Part shown: in pieces, positions 18,642 through 27,232 of the stretch
Numbering within the stretch: the first letter of the stretch is position 1
How the letters are laid out: every line of letters begins with the position of its first letter
Origin: Bog-473 sp963701955
GTDB taxonomy: Bacteria; Actinomycetota; Acidimicrobiia; Acidimicrobiales; RAAP-2
DNA: 64,000 nucleotides
Direction of reading: 5' to 3'
NCBI GenBank assembly: GCA_963701955.1
Contig: OY969694.1
Span: 930,001 to 994,000 of the forward strand
The notes under the pieces: generated by a model
Seen by the model: the letters and a program-made list of their open reading frames with translations, nothing else
Databases searched by the model: none
Told to the model about the DNA's origin: nothing
Translations under genes and position numbers: made by a program

Positions 18642-19454
18642 CTACAGCCCGCCCCAGTTGGTGACCTGCACGGGGGCCACGATCGGTGATCCAACGTCGA
18701 GCTGGATCTGGTAATGGTCGCCCAGGGGAAGGTTACGCGGGTCACCCGTGTAGATGCCGGTCTTCTCGCCGGGAGCGGTGAAGAAGACGGTCACCTGGCC
18801 GGTGGCGGGGCCGACCTGGGTCGAGCTGAGGGGAATGCCCCACTCGTCGAAGAACTGGCCCAGGGTGTAGGCGCCGTTCGTCGTCGGGGACTCAACGTGG
18901 ATGATCCCGTCGTAGGCGTGCACGTGCAGCCAGTAGAAGCAGGTGCCCGTCTCGACGAACGGGCCCTGGGCGGTCTGGACGGCCTGGGCGCCGGGAATGC
19001 CGATTCCGTAGGGGATCACCCGAGCCTGCCCGTTCACGAACACCGTGAGATGCGTGTGGACATGGACCTGGGTCTGTTCTCCGGCCTGGCATTGGATGCC
19101 GTCGACCGTCTGGCCGGTGGCCGCGTTGAGCAGCGAGGCCAGCTTCGGCCCGCTCGGGACCGGAAGGGTCTCGGGGCCCGCAGTACCCGCGGGCGGCTGG
19201 ACCCAGCTCGCCTTCATGGACGCCGGGATGGGCTGAAGGGCGACATGCGGGTCCTTGAACTGGCTGGGCACCCCGCTCGAGCCACCGGTGATCACCACGA
19301 TGACGACCACCAGGAGGGCGACGAGGGCGACGGCGGCTCCGACCCAGAGGCCGGTCCGCATCTGCTTCTGGCGCCGTTCGGCCGCGCGCCGCTCAGCGGC
19401 CCGACGCTGGTTGTCAGCCCGGCGTTGCGCCTTCGAATTGCTCTGGCTCGACAT
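18642..19454 (-). CDS. Membrane-anchored hypothetical protein with His-rich strand
   Basis: 270 residues from ATG 19454 (MSSQSNSKAQRR). A strongly basic cytoplasmic head (about residues 1-33) is followed by one membrane helix (WVGAAVALVALLVVVIVVIT) and an outside domain of about 210 residues. That domain contains two His-rich strands, TQVHVHTHLTVFVNG and FYWLHVHAYDGIIHVE, which could bind a metal. I do not know a function for the family. It lies 7 bp before the flavoprotein gene on the same strand, so the two probably form an operon. Confidence 0.75.
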   Translation of the reverse strand: MSSQSNSKAQRRADNQRRAAERRAAERRQKQMRTGLWVGAAVALVALLVVVIVVITGGSSGVPSQFKDPHVALQPIPASMKASWVQPPAGTAGPETLPVPSGPKLASLLNAATGQTVDGIQCQAGEQTQVHVHTHLTVFVNGQARVIPYGIGIPGAQAVQTAQGPFVETGTCFYWLHVHAYDGIIHVESPTTNGAYTLGQFFDEWGIPLSSTQVGPATGQVTVFFTAPGEKTGIYTGDPRNLPLGDHYQIQLDVGSPIVAPVQVTNWGGL

Positions 19455-19531
19455 GGTGGCGTCAGCGTAGCCAACCGACCCGGGTGGCACGTGTTGGCGC
19501 GGCCTCCCGCTCCAGTACCGTTTGCCTCGTC

Positions 19532-20020
19532 ATGACCCAGATCTCAGAGCTGCTCCGGGCCAATCGCGCCTACGCCGACGCCCGGGCCAACGTGGCCGAT
19601 GCCCGGCCGGGCCGGCACCTGGCCGTGATCACCTGCATGGACGCCCGCATCGACGTGTTCGCCGTCCTCGGCCTGCATCTCGGCGAAGCACACGTCATCC
19701 GAAACGCCGGGGGCCGGGTCACCGAGGACGTCCTGCGCAGCCTGGCCCTCTCCAGTGGGATCCTTGGCGTGGACACGGCTGTGGTGATGCAGCACACCAA
19801 GTGCGGTCTGGCGGGAGTGAGCGACGACGAGCTGCGGCGACTGACCGGTGCCGACCTGGGGTTCTTCCCGATCGATGACCACGCCGCGGCGCTGCGCGAG
19901 GACATCGAACTCCTCGCGAGCACGCCCTTTCTGGGGCGGCTCCGCACGATCGCCGGCTTCGTCTACGACGTCGAGTCGGGCGAGCTCGGAGACGTCGTGC
20001 GCTGGGAGCGCGAGCAATGA
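19532..20020 (+). CDS. Beta-carbonic anhydrase
   Basis: 162 residues from ATG 19532, the short form common in actinobacteria. It hydrates CO2 to bicarbonate. The zinc site is complete: CMDAR (Cys35, with the Asp37-Arg39 dyad) and HTKCG (His88, Cys91). VIRNAGGRVTEDVLRSLALS is also a family block. Monocistronic; divergent from the membrane-anchored protein. Confidence 0.93.
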   Translation: MTQISELLRANRAYADARANVADARPGRHLAVITCMDARIDVFAVLGLHLGEAHVIRNAGGRVTEDVLRSLALSSGILGVDTAVVMQHTKCGLAGVSDDELRRLTGADLGFFPIDDHAAALREDIELLASTPFLGRLRTIAGFVYDVESGELGDVVRWEREQ

Positions 20021-20037
20021 GATCCGGGCGGGTCGGA

Positions 20038-20502
20038 TCAGGCGCCGGGCTCTGAACCCGGAGGCCACCCCTCGTAGTCGACCCGCAGGCGCGAGCCGGT
20101 CGTCCGGCGGATGCGCCAGCCTTCGTCGGTTCGCACGTAGTCCTCGTGGTAGTGCCCGTAGCCCCGCAGCACAACAGGCGCCCCGTCTCCGGGCCACGAG
20201 ACGTAGTCGTTCATGGCCCAGATGCCTGACGCCGTGTCCGGTCCGGTGACGGAGATCTCGGGCGTGTGGCAGTGGTGGACCGTTGTCGCATTCTCAAGCG
20301 CAGCCGACACGAAGGCGACCACCTCCTCACGCCCTTCGTGCACTCCGCCGTCGCTCTCCACGCGGTAATCGGCCGCCAGGACGTCCCTCGCCCAAGCCGA
20401 CCATTCCTTGGTGTCCACGAACCGAACGGAACGTGCCTTGAGCTGTTTGATCTCCTCAATGTCCCTGAGCATGCGAACCTCCTCGTCGGACACCGTGCTC
20501 AC
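20038..20502 (-). CDS. SnoaL-like / NTF2-fold protein
   Basis: 154 residues from GTG 20502, which overlaps the upstream stop (GTGA); a second GTG at 20493 has better spacing to GGAGGA, and an ATG follows a little later. The fold is indicated by LRDIEEIKQLKARSVRFVDT, WARDVLAADYRVESDG and a C-terminal YHEDYVRTDEGWRIRRT strand pair, as in SnoaL-like polyketide cyclase/dehydratase relatives. Substrate unknown. Translationally coupled to the LLM oxidoreductase. Confidence 0.8.
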   Translation of the reverse strand: MSTVSDEEVRMLRDIEEIKQLKARSVRFVDTKEWSAWARDVLAADYRVESDGGVHEGREEVVAFVSAALENATTVHHCHTPEISVTGPDTASGIWAMNDYVSWPGDGAPVVLRGYGHYHEDYVRTDEGWRIRRTTGSRLRVDYEGWPPGSEPGA

Positions 20503-21356
20503 TCCTCCCCCGCCAGCGCCGGCACGAGTGTGTCGAGCCACCGGCGATGCTCGTCAACGTCGCCGCTTTCGGGGGCGAGCACCAGCTCGCTCACTCCAGC
20601 GTCGGCGTACCTGTTCACCCGCTCCCGCCAGGCTCCCACGTCGCGTGCCTCGACGGGAACGTGGAGCCGAAGTTGGAAGGGGAATCCTTCAATCCGGCGA
20701 CCGGCCTCGGCAAGGACCTGTGCCAGGGCAGACCGATCGGCGGCGGCTTCCTCGGGCCGGCGCCGGACACCGTGCCACCCGTCGCCGCGCCGGGCGGCAC
20801 GGCGCATGGCGAGAGGCCCGCGGCCTCCGACGAGAATGGGAAGCCCTCCGGGGCGGACGGGACCGGGATAGGCCTCCGCATCGCGCACGCGCACGAACTC
20901 CCCCTCGAAGGTCGTCGGGCCGGGCTGCCACAGGGACCTCATCACATCGATGCACTCGTCGGCGTACTTCCCGCGGCTCGTCCAGGGAACGCGGCCCGCA
21001 TTGTCGTGCTCCTCGCGCAACCCGCCCACTCCGACCCCGACCTGCATCCGCCCTCCGCTGAGATGGTCGATGGTGGCCAGCGCCTTCGCGGTCGCCAGCG
21101 GCTCGAGGTAGGGCAGCACCAGCACGCTGGTACCCAGTCCAACCTGCTCGGTGGCGACAGCGACGGCGGCCAGCGTGGTCATGGGGTCGTAGTACGCCTC
21201 CCGGCCCAACCGTTCAGCGATGAAACCCGCGTGCAGAACGTGATGGCTTGCCCACACCGAGGATGCCCCCAGGGCTTCAGCCTGCACGGCAAGGTCGACG
21301 ACGACCCGGGGATCGGAGATACCCCAGCTGTTGGGGAGGACGTATCCGAGTCGCAC
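20499..21356 (-). CDS. LLM-class F420-dependent oxidoreductase
   Basis: 285 residues. A luciferase-like TIM barrel is shown by MRLGYVLPNSWGI, VQAEALGASSVWASHHVL, the central TEQVGLGTSVLVLPY, LSGGRMQVGVGVGGLREE and PILVGGRGPLAMRRAARRGDGW. Actinobacterial members generally use F420 rather than FMN. The substrate is unknown; the coupled SnoaL-like gene suggests a small-molecule degradation or tailoring role. Confidence 0.9.
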   Translation of the reverse strand: MRLGYVLPNSWGISDPRVVVDLAVQAEALGASSVWASHHVLHAGFIAERLGREAYYDPMTTLAAVAVATEQVGLGTSVLVLPYLEPLATAKALATIDHLSGGRMQVGVGVGGLREEHDNAGRVPWTSRGKYADECIDVMRSLWQPGPTTFEGEFVRVRDAEAYPGPVRPGGLPILVGGRGPLAMRRAARRGDGWHGVRRRPEEAAADRSALAQVLAEAGRRIEGFPFQLRLHVPVEARDVGAWRERVNRYADAGVSELVLAPESGDVDEHRRWLDTLVPALAGEE

Positions 21357-21488
21357 CGATCTCCTTTCGTCAGATGGCGGTCACGACCGCCCCCACATCT
21401 GTCATCACGGCAGGTCTGCACTGCCCGTGGTGTCCGTTCCGGCTCCCTACCGGGAGGACCCCGAGAATCCGCAATGGCTGTTCGGACC

Positions 21489-22913
21489 CTAAATGTCGTA
21501 GTAGAGCATGAACTCCCACGGATGCGGCCGCAGCCGGACGGGGTCGATCTCGCGAGCACGCTTGTACTCCGTCCAGGTATCGATGAGATCGTCGGTGAAC
21601 ACGCCCCCGACCTTCAGGTAGTCCTGATCGGCCTCCAGGGCAAGGAGCGCCTCCTCGAGCGACGCCGGCACCTGTGCGATCTTGGCCAGCTCGTCCGGCG
21701 GCATCTCGAAGAGGTCGTGGTCGACGGGCGGCGGTGGTTCGATCCGGTTGGTGATCCCGTCGAGGCCTGCCATCAACATGGCAGAGAACGCCAGGTACGG
21801 GTTACATGCCGGGTCCGGGCAACGGAACTCGACCCGCTTGGCCTTGGGGCTCGGCGAGTAGACCGGGATCCTGCAGGCCGCCGACCGGTTGCGCTGGGAG
21901 TAGACGAGGTTCACGGGAGCCTCGAACCCGGGCACGAGACGCTTGTAGGAATTCGTCGTCGGGGCGGCGAAGGCCAGCACGGAGCGGGCGTGGGCCAGGA
22001 CACCCCCGATGTACCACCGCCCGATGTCCGAGAGGCCGGCGTAGGCGCCCTCGGCGTGGAACAACGGCTCCCCCTTGTTCCACAGGGACTGGTGCACGTG
22101 CATTCCCGAGCCGTTGTCGTCGAAAAGCGGCTTGGGCATGAACGTGGCCGTCTTCCCGGCCCGGAAGGCCACGCTCTTGACGATGTACTTGTAGAGCATC
22201 AGCTTGTCGGCCATGGACAGCAGTGTGTCGAATCGCATGTCGATCTCGGCCTGGCCGGCCGTCCCCACTTCGTGGTGCTGGACCTCGGTCTCGATCCCCA
22301 TCTTCTCCATGGTCAGGATCATCTCCGAGCGCAGATCCTGGAAGTGGTCCATGGGCGGGATCGGGAAGTACCCCTCCTTGTAGCGGGGTTTGTAGCCGAG
22401 GTTGGGTCCCTCATCCCGAGCCGAATTCCAGATCCCCTCGACGGAGTCGACCTGGTAAGAGGCCGAATGCTGATCCTGGGAGAAGCGGACGTCGTCGAAC
22501 ACGAAGAACTCCGCCTCGGGCCCGAAGTAGGAGGTGTCGGCGACGCCCGATGCCGTGAGGTGCGCCTCCGCCTTCTGAGCCACGTGGCGCGGGTCGCGAC
22601 TATAGGGATCGAGCGTCAGCGGATCGTGCACGAAGCAATTGATGATCAGTGTCGTGTGCTGCCTGAAGGGGTCGAGCACGGCGGTCGAGGGATCGGGAAG
22701 GAGGATCATGTCCGACTCGTGGATCTCTTGGAACCCGCGGATGGACGACCCGTCGAACCCCTGCCCCTCGCCGAACGTCCGCTCTGTGAGGACGTGGGCC
22801 GGGATCGAGAAGTGCTGCATCAATCCGGGCAGGTCGCAGAACCGCAGATCGACGACCTCGACCCCCTCGTCCTTGACGAGCTGGAGCACCTCGGCTGGGC
22901 TGCGCTGTTGCAT
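21489..22913 (-). CDS. glnA: Glutamine synthetase, type I
   Basis: 474 residues from ATG 22913, which has GGGAGGAAGC upstream. It condenses glutamate and ammonia using ATP. Conserved blocks are FGEGQGFDGSSIRGF, DPYSRDPRHVAQKAEAHL, AEIDMRF, MPKPLFDDNGSGMHVHQSLW and RNRSAACRIP, with VEFRCPDPACNPYLAFSAML. Length and the C-terminal block ending RLRPHPWEFMLYYDI fit the GSI-beta class. The usual adenylylated tyrosine in the DLY(D/E)LPPEE motif is phenylalanine here (Phe402 in DHDLFEMPPDEL), so control by GlnE adenylylation seems impossible. Confidence 0.96.
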   Translation of the reverse strand: MQQRSPAEVLQLVKDEGVEVVDLRFCDLPGLMQHFSIPAHVLTERTFGEGQGFDGSSIRGFQEIHESDMILLPDPSTAVLDPFRQHTTLIINCFVHDPLTLDPYSRDPRHVAQKAEAHLTASGVADTSYFGPEAEFFVFDDVRFSQDQHSASYQVDSVEGIWNSARDEGPNLGYKPRYKEGYFPIPPMDHFQDLRSEMILTMEKMGIETEVQHHEVGTAGQAEIDMRFDTLLSMADKLMLYKYIVKSVAFRAGKTATFMPKPLFDDNGSGMHVHQSLWNKGEPLFHAEGAYAGLSDIGRWYIGGVLAHARSVLAFAAPTTNSYKRLVPGFEAPVNLVYSQRNRSAACRIPVYSPSPKAKRVEFRCPDPACNPYLAFSAMLMAGLDGITNRIEPPPPVDHDLFEMPPDELAKIAQVPASLEEALLALEADQDYLKVGGVFTDDLIDTWTEYKRAREIDPVRLRPHPWEFMLYYDI

Positions 22914-23095
22914 CTGACGCTTCCTCCCGATCCCGGCGGGCCACGCGCGGCGATGCCCGTTGCCGTCGAACGCCGTCAGGTGCATACCACAGGCCTTGCA
23001 CGAGGTCCACGGCGATGCCGGTGCGCGCCGCGCGATACTGCTGCCCGGCGACCCGGGCGGCCGCCCGAGAAGCGGCGACGGGAGAGGGAGGTGCC

Positions 23096-24232
23096 ATGAA
23101 GAGCGTTCTCATCCTGGGTGCCGGATTCGCCGGGCTCGAGCTGGCCACCCGGTTGTCCGAAGAGGTGCCACACGACGTGGACGTGACGATCGTCGACAGC
23201 AGTGACGCGTTCGTCTTCGGCTACTCCAAGCTCGACGTCATGTTCGGAAGGAACCGGCTGGACGAAGTACGACTCCCCTACACCCTCTTGGACAAACCCT
23301 CTCTCCGATTCGTTCGCGAGACGGTGCTGAGCATCGACCCCGGACGTCGACGAGTCGAGACCGACGGATCGGTCTACGAGCCCGACATCCTCGTCGTCGC
23401 CCTGGGAGCGGACCTCGACCCTGCGGCCACACCGGGACTCGTCGACGAAGGAACCGAGTACTACTCCGTCGAGGGTGCCGACCGTGTCGCCTCCGTGCTG
23501 CCGTCCTTCGAGGGCGGTGACACCGTCGTCGCCGTACTCGGCCCCTTCTTCAAGTGCCCCGCCGCGCCGTTCGAGACGGCGCTGATGCTCCACGACTACC
23601 TCGAACGGCGGGGACGTCGGACGCGCTCGACGATCAAGGTGATCAGCCCGATGGCGACGCCTATCCCGATCTCACCGGAGGCGTCGGCGGGCATCCTCGC
23701 CGCGCTCGCGGCGCGCGACATCGAGTGGTGGCCCGAATCCAAGGTCACCTCGCTCGACCCTCCGACCAAGGTGGCCACGCTTGCTGACGGGCGGACCACC
23801 CGCTACGACCTGATGCTCGGTATCCCCGTGCACCGGGCGCCGCGGGTCGTCGAGGACTCGGCGCTGGCCGAAGACGGGTGGGTCGCCGTGGACCACACGA
23901 CCTTCGCCACGAGGTTCGAGGGCGTCTACGCCGTCGGGGATGTCACCAACGCCCCGGTACCCCGGGTCGGAGCCATTGCCGAGGGGGAGGCCGCCGTGCT
24001 GGCGGACGTCCTGATCCACCAGATCAAAGGCGGGCGGGCCCCCGACCCGTACCGCGGCCTCGCCACCTGTTACATCGAGTTCGGCGACAACAAGGTCGCC
24101 CGCTTCGATGCAAACTTCCTCTCGGGTCCGACGCCGTTCGGCACGTTCACCGACGCCACCGAGGCGATGGCGGCGTCCAAGATGGAGTTCGGCTCGTCCC
24201 GGCGGAGGCGCTGGTTCGGTCTGGAGTCCTGA
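23096..24232 (+). CDS. Sulfide:quinone oxidoreductase-like FAD protein
   Basis: 378 residues from ATG 23096 (GGGAGAGGGAGGTGCC upstream). A pyridine-nucleotide-disulfide fold protein of the SQR/flavocytochrome c sulfide dehydrogenase group: FAD motif VLILGAGFAGLELATRLSEE at the start, FKCPAAPFETALMLHDYLER in the middle (a family-typical Cys), and GVYAVGDVTNAPVPRVGAIAEG near the C-terminus. SQRs oxidise sulfide and pass electrons to quinone. Only one clear catalytic-type Cys (FFKCP) is visible, so quinone reduction with another donor is possible. Confidence 0.8.
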   Translation: MKSVLILGAGFAGLELATRLSEEVPHDVDVTIVDSSDAFVFGYSKLDVMFGRNRLDEVRLPYTLLDKPSLRFVRETVLSIDPGRRRVETDGSVYEPDILVVALGADLDPAATPGLVDEGTEYYSVEGADRVASVLPSFEGGDTVVAVLGPFFKCPAAPFETALMLHDYLERRGRRTRSTIKVISPMATPIPISPEASAGILAALAARDIEWWPESKVTSLDPPTKVATLADGRTTRYDLMLGIPVHRAPRVVEDSALAEDGWVAVDHTTFATRFEGVYAVGDVTNAPVPRVGAIAEGEAAVLADVLIHQIKGGRAPDPYRGLATCYIEFGDNKVARFDANFLSGPTPFGTFTDATEAMAASKMEFGSSRRRRWFGLES

Positions 24233-24263
24233 CGCCCGAGTGACCTGAGAGAGGGGGCCCGAC

Positions 24264-25652
24264 ATGCGTGACGACACACCCAACCGCCGAGCGGCCGTAT
24301 CGACCATTCTTCGGCCGCTCTCGACCGACGAGTACGTGGTTCCAGCACGGACCAGGCACCAGGTGCGGGCGACGGACGTTGCCGCCGAGACCGGCACCCG
24401 TTCGGCCGATCGCCTCCACATAGCCCCGCGCTCGTATGCCACCAGTCGCCGGGGGACGGCTGCGGGCCTTCTCGCCGTGAACGAAGTCGCCGGAGATCGC
24501 TTCTACGACGTGCCGGCAGCGGCCGTTCTCGACGACGAGGCCGCCGTCGCCGCCTTTTCCTCGGGGGTCCCCGTGATCGACGTGCAGACTCACTGGGTCG
24601 CCGGTCGCCCCACCCTGGAGGCCTTCCAGGACATGGTCTTGCAGGTCTACCGGTCCCTGGCGCCCGAGTGGTGGCATGGCCTCGACGGAGTCTCTGCGTT
24701 TTCCATAGCCGAATACCTGCGGTGCGTCTTCGTCGAGTCGGAGACCGCGGTGGCCGTCATCAGCTGCGCACCTGGCAACGACCAGGGCGAGATGTTTCTC
24801 CGCAACGACGAAATGGCCGCCATGCGGGAGCTGTTCGACCGAACGGCCGGCACGGGTCGGCTCCTCAACCACACCGTCATCCGCCCGAACGTCGGCGAGA
24901 CCGATCGCATGGCCGAATGGGCCGCGATGTACGGCCCCGTCGGATGGAAGGTCTACACGCTCGGTCTCATGAACGACAGCTACCGGCGCTACCAGAAGGA
25001 CACAGGTTGGCGCCTCGACGACCAGGAGGTCGGCCTTCCCTTCCTCGAAGAAGCTCGCCGGCTGGGCGTCACGCTCGTGTGCGCCCACAAGGGCGTCAGC
25101 GGCATGGTCGATGCCGGGTCCCCCGACGACGTCGGCCCAGCCGCCAAGGCCTTCCCCGACATCGACTTCGTGATCTACCACTCGGGCTATGAGCCAGGCA
25201 TGGGAGAGGGTCCCTTCACGCCCGAGTCGGCCCACCTCGGCGTGAACCGCCTCATTGGGACCTTGGTGGACTCCGGGCTGGGTCCGGGCTCAAACGTCTA
25301 TGCCGAGCTGGGCACAACGTGGTTCTGCCTCCTGGCGCGGCCCGAGGATGCCGCCCACACCATGGGCAAGCTCATGTTGCACCTCGGAGAGGACAACATC
25401 GTTTGGGGCACCGACTCCATCTGGTACGGCCCGACCCAGCCGGCGCTCGATGCCTTCTGGGCGTTCCAGATCCCCGACCGCCTCTGCGAAGAGTACGGGT
25501 ATCCCAAGCTGACACCGGAGATCAAGCGCAAGATCATTTCGGCGAATGCGGCGCGGCTGTACGGCATTGACCTGACTGCGGTCGGGAACAGTGCCGCAAC
25601 GGACGATCTCAGTTGGACCGGCCAGGTCCTGTCCGCCTATGGCGACGCCTGA
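24264..25652 (+). CDS. Amidohydrolase (ACMSD/decarboxylase-like) family protein
   Basis: 462 residues, longer than usual because of an N-terminal extension of about 100 residues before VIDVQTHWVAG. The TIM-barrel core has GWKVYTLGLMND, TLVCAHKGVSG, DFVIYHSGYEPG and the late WGTDSIWYG (catalytic Asp). The family includes metal-dependent hydrolases and decarboxylases of aromatic acids. It starts 31 bp after the flavoprotein gene and is followed 23 bp later by a small cupin gene, so these may be an operon for ring-compound breakdown. Confidence 0.85.
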   Translation: MRDDTPNRRAAVSTILRPLSTDEYVVPARTRHQVRATDVAAETGTRSADRLHIAPRSYATSRRGTAAGLLAVNEVAGDRFYDVPAAAVLDDEAAVAAFSSGVPVIDVQTHWVAGRPTLEAFQDMVLQVYRSLAPEWWHGLDGVSAFSIAEYLRCVFVESETAVAVISCAPGNDQGEMFLRNDEMAAMRELFDRTAGTGRLLNHTVIRPNVGETDRMAEWAAMYGPVGWKVYTLGLMNDSYRRYQKDTGWRLDDQEVGLPFLEEARRLGVTLVCAHKGVSGMVDAGSPDDVGPAAKAFPDIDFVIYHSGYEPGMGEGPFTPESAHLGVNRLIGTLVDSGLGPGSNVYAELGTTWFCLLARPEDAAHTMGKLMLHLGEDNIVWGTDSIWYGPTQPALDAFWAFQIPDRLCEEYGYPKLTPEIKRKIISANAARLYGIDLTAVGNSAATDDLSWTGQVLSAYGDA

Positions 25653-25675
25653 TCTGCAGGAAGGAACCTCACGAA

Positions 25676-26116
25676 GTGCACATCATCCACCTCTACACCG
25701 GCGCGGACGGGATGTCGCACTTCGATGACATCCCGCTCGATATGACGGCGGGCCCGAACGGGACCGGTACCGAGCTCCTTTCGGCTGTCCAGGGTCTGCT
25801 CCTGCGTGAGGTGCAGCCGGGATGGACGGCGGACTACCACAATGCACCCCGGCGCCAGCTCGTCGTACAACTCACGGGTTCTGGCGAGATCGTCTGCGGC
25901 GACGGCACCAGTCGGATCGTCGGCCCGGGGGACCTCCTCCTCTGCGACGATCTCACCGGCCAGGGACACATGTCTCGGGAGGTCTCGGGACCTCGGGCTC
26001 AAGCGGTCATCTACCTGGACCCAAGCTTCGACCTCGACACCCTGCGGCCCGGTTCTCGATCAGTGATCACCGACACGGGTCAAGTCCCCACGCGCTCGAC
26101 GACGCCTCGCACGTAG
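25676..26116 (+). CDS. Small cupin-like protein
   Basis: 146 residues from GTG 25676, which has GGAAGGAAC upstream. The core RRQLVVQLTGSGEIVCGDG followed by RIVGPGDLLLCDDLTGQGH is a cupin pattern (turns with GxG...PGD...GH). No full metal-binding His set is evident. Its last 37 bases overlap the convergent DinB-like gene. Function unknown; position suggests a partner of the amidohydrolase. Confidence 0.7.
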   Translation: MHIIHLYTGADGMSHFDDIPLDMTAGPNGTGTELLSAVQGLLLREVQPGWTADYHNAPRRQLVVQLTGSGEIVCGDGTSRIVGPGDLLLCDDLTGQGHMSREVSGPRAQAVIYLDPSFDLDTLRPGSRSVITDTGQVPTRSTTPRT

Positions 26117-26592
26117 GCCGCCTGCCCCACGTGCTGCAGGTCGTCCGCGATCACGCTCACCAGTCGGATGCCGATGGTGACTGGGGGGTCCCACGAGCGA
26201 TCGATCACCCGCTCGAGTTCGGCGTCGGACAGTGTGCGTAGGTACGCCACGGTCTTCTCGTGGACCTCTTCGAAGTAATCGAGCAGCAGCGTGGCTTGGG
26301 CGGTGACCTTGGCCACATCCTCGGGCCCGTGGCCGTAGCCTGTGTCGGAGGGGTCAAGTGGGAGCGCGAACCGTTCAGACCAACCCCCCGCCGTCCACGC
26401 CTGCTCCACTCCATGCAGTCCGGCGACGTGGTCGTCTTGGATGCGGGTGAGATGCCACACCAACCAGGCAATCGAATTGGACTCGCCGTCGGGACGGAAA
26501 GCCAGTTGTTGGACAGTGAGGCCATTGACCGCCGGATGCACCGCATCGCGGATCCTCTCAAAGGCATTGACCAGGACATCCGAACTCACCAT
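26080..26592 (-). CDS. DinB-like / DUF664 family protein
   Basis: 170 residues from ATG 26592 (GAGAGGAGCG upstream). The DinB four-helix bundle is indicated by VNAFERIRDAVHPAVNGLTV, SNSIAWLVWHLTRIQDDHVAGL (first metal-binding His), VHEKTVAYLRTLSDAELERV and a C-terminal DDLQHVGQAAYVRG (second His pair). In actinobacteria many of these are mycothiol-dependent transferases or metal-binding proteins of unknown role. Confidence 0.85.
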   Translation of the reverse strand: MVSSDVLVNAFERIRDAVHPAVNGLTVQQLAFRPDGESNSIAWLVWHLTRIQDDHVAGLHGVEQAWTAGGWSERFALPLDPSDTGYGHGPEDVAKVTAQATLLLDYFEEVHEKTVAYLRTLSDAELERVIDRSWDPPVTIGIRLVSVIADDLQHVGQAAYVRGVVERVGT

Positions 26593-26736
26593 CGATTCGC
26601 TCCTCTCCGGGTGCTTGGACCCTACGGCCAGGTCTTGGGTGCCGGAGCGTGCCCGGCAAGATCCGCCGTCCCGTAGGGATGCCCGGTCCGGCATGCGAGG
26701 GCAGGTCTGCCGCTGCCCGTATGCCAAGGTCGCCCC

Positions 26737-26791
26737 TTGACATTTCCGTTGGGTTTGTTATCTTGATTTCAAGATACTTGACCTCAAGATA
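26737..26791 (+). promoter_or_regulatory. Promoter with MarR-type operator
   Basis: TTGACA at 26737-26742 and TATCTT at 26759-26764 (16 bp spacer) make a good sigma-70-type promoter. The -10 box lies inside a perfect 8-2-8 palindrome, TATCTTGATTTCAAGATA at 26759-26776. A second 5-2-5 palindrome CTTGACCTCAAG follows at 26777-26788. TTGA/TCAA half-sites are typical of MarR-family operators, and a marR gene lies about 450 bp downstream. A repressor bound here would cover the -10 box. Confidence 0.8.
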
Positions 26792-26817
26792 ATGGGGTCA
26801 CCGAGAGGAGGTGCCTC

Positions 26818-27093
26818 ATGGCACAGACAACACTGCTGGTTCGACATGAAGTCGAGGACTACGCCGCATGGCGCTCCGTCTACGAGAGCGTGGACGGTCT
26901 GCGCAAGGAGCACGGCTGCACCAACGCTGAGGTGTTGGTCGACTCGAGCGACAAGCAGGACGTGTACGTCCTGCACCGCTTTCCCACCGTGGACCAAGCG
27001 CAAGCCTTCGCCGCCAGCAGCGAACTTCGTGAGGCCATGAGTCGCGCCGGGGTCAAGGGGGCACCTCGGATCGAGATCGCGGTGGAGGCTTGA
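26818..27093 (+). CDS. Small dimeric alpha/beta-barrel (ABM-like) protein
   Basis: 91 residues; ATG follows GAGAGGAGGTGCCTC. The pattern TTLLVRHEVEDYAAWRSVYES ... DVYVLHRFPTVDQAQAFAAS is that of the ferredoxin-like dimeric barrel seen in antibiotic-biosynthesis-monooxygenase-type proteins. Catalysis is not proven for such short members. It is directly behind the palindromic promoter and is therefore the likely regulated target of the downstream MarR protein. Confidence 0.8.
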   Translation: MAQTTLLVRHEVEDYAAWRSVYESVDGLRKEHGCTNAEVLVDSSDKQDVYVLHRFPTVDQAQAFAASSELREAMSRAGVKGAPRIEIAVEA

Positions 27094-27114
27094 TCTGAGC
27101 CCGTCTCCGCCAGA

Positions 27115-27152
27115 GAACCGAGGTGGCGCCCCCAAGGGCGCCGCCTCGGTTC
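27115..27152 (+). terminator. Strong hairpin, probable terminator
   Basis: A 17 bp stem (27115-27131 with 27136-27152, one G-U pair) closes on a CCAA loop. It starts 22 bp after the stop of the ABM-like gene. No clear T-run follows, so factor-independent termination is likely but not certain in this GC-rich genome. Confidence 0.65.
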
Positions 27153-27232
27153 AGCCATCCGAGGCTGCGGCCTTCGAAGAGGAGTTTCCCGGTGCATCGT
27201 GGCTCTCTGCCCAGGTCTTCCGGAATCTGGAA

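Noticed and set aside
20547..23099. 850-codon plus-strand frame
   Set aside because: Covers the LLM oxidoreductase and glnA on the other strand; a typical open antisense frame of GC-rich DNA.
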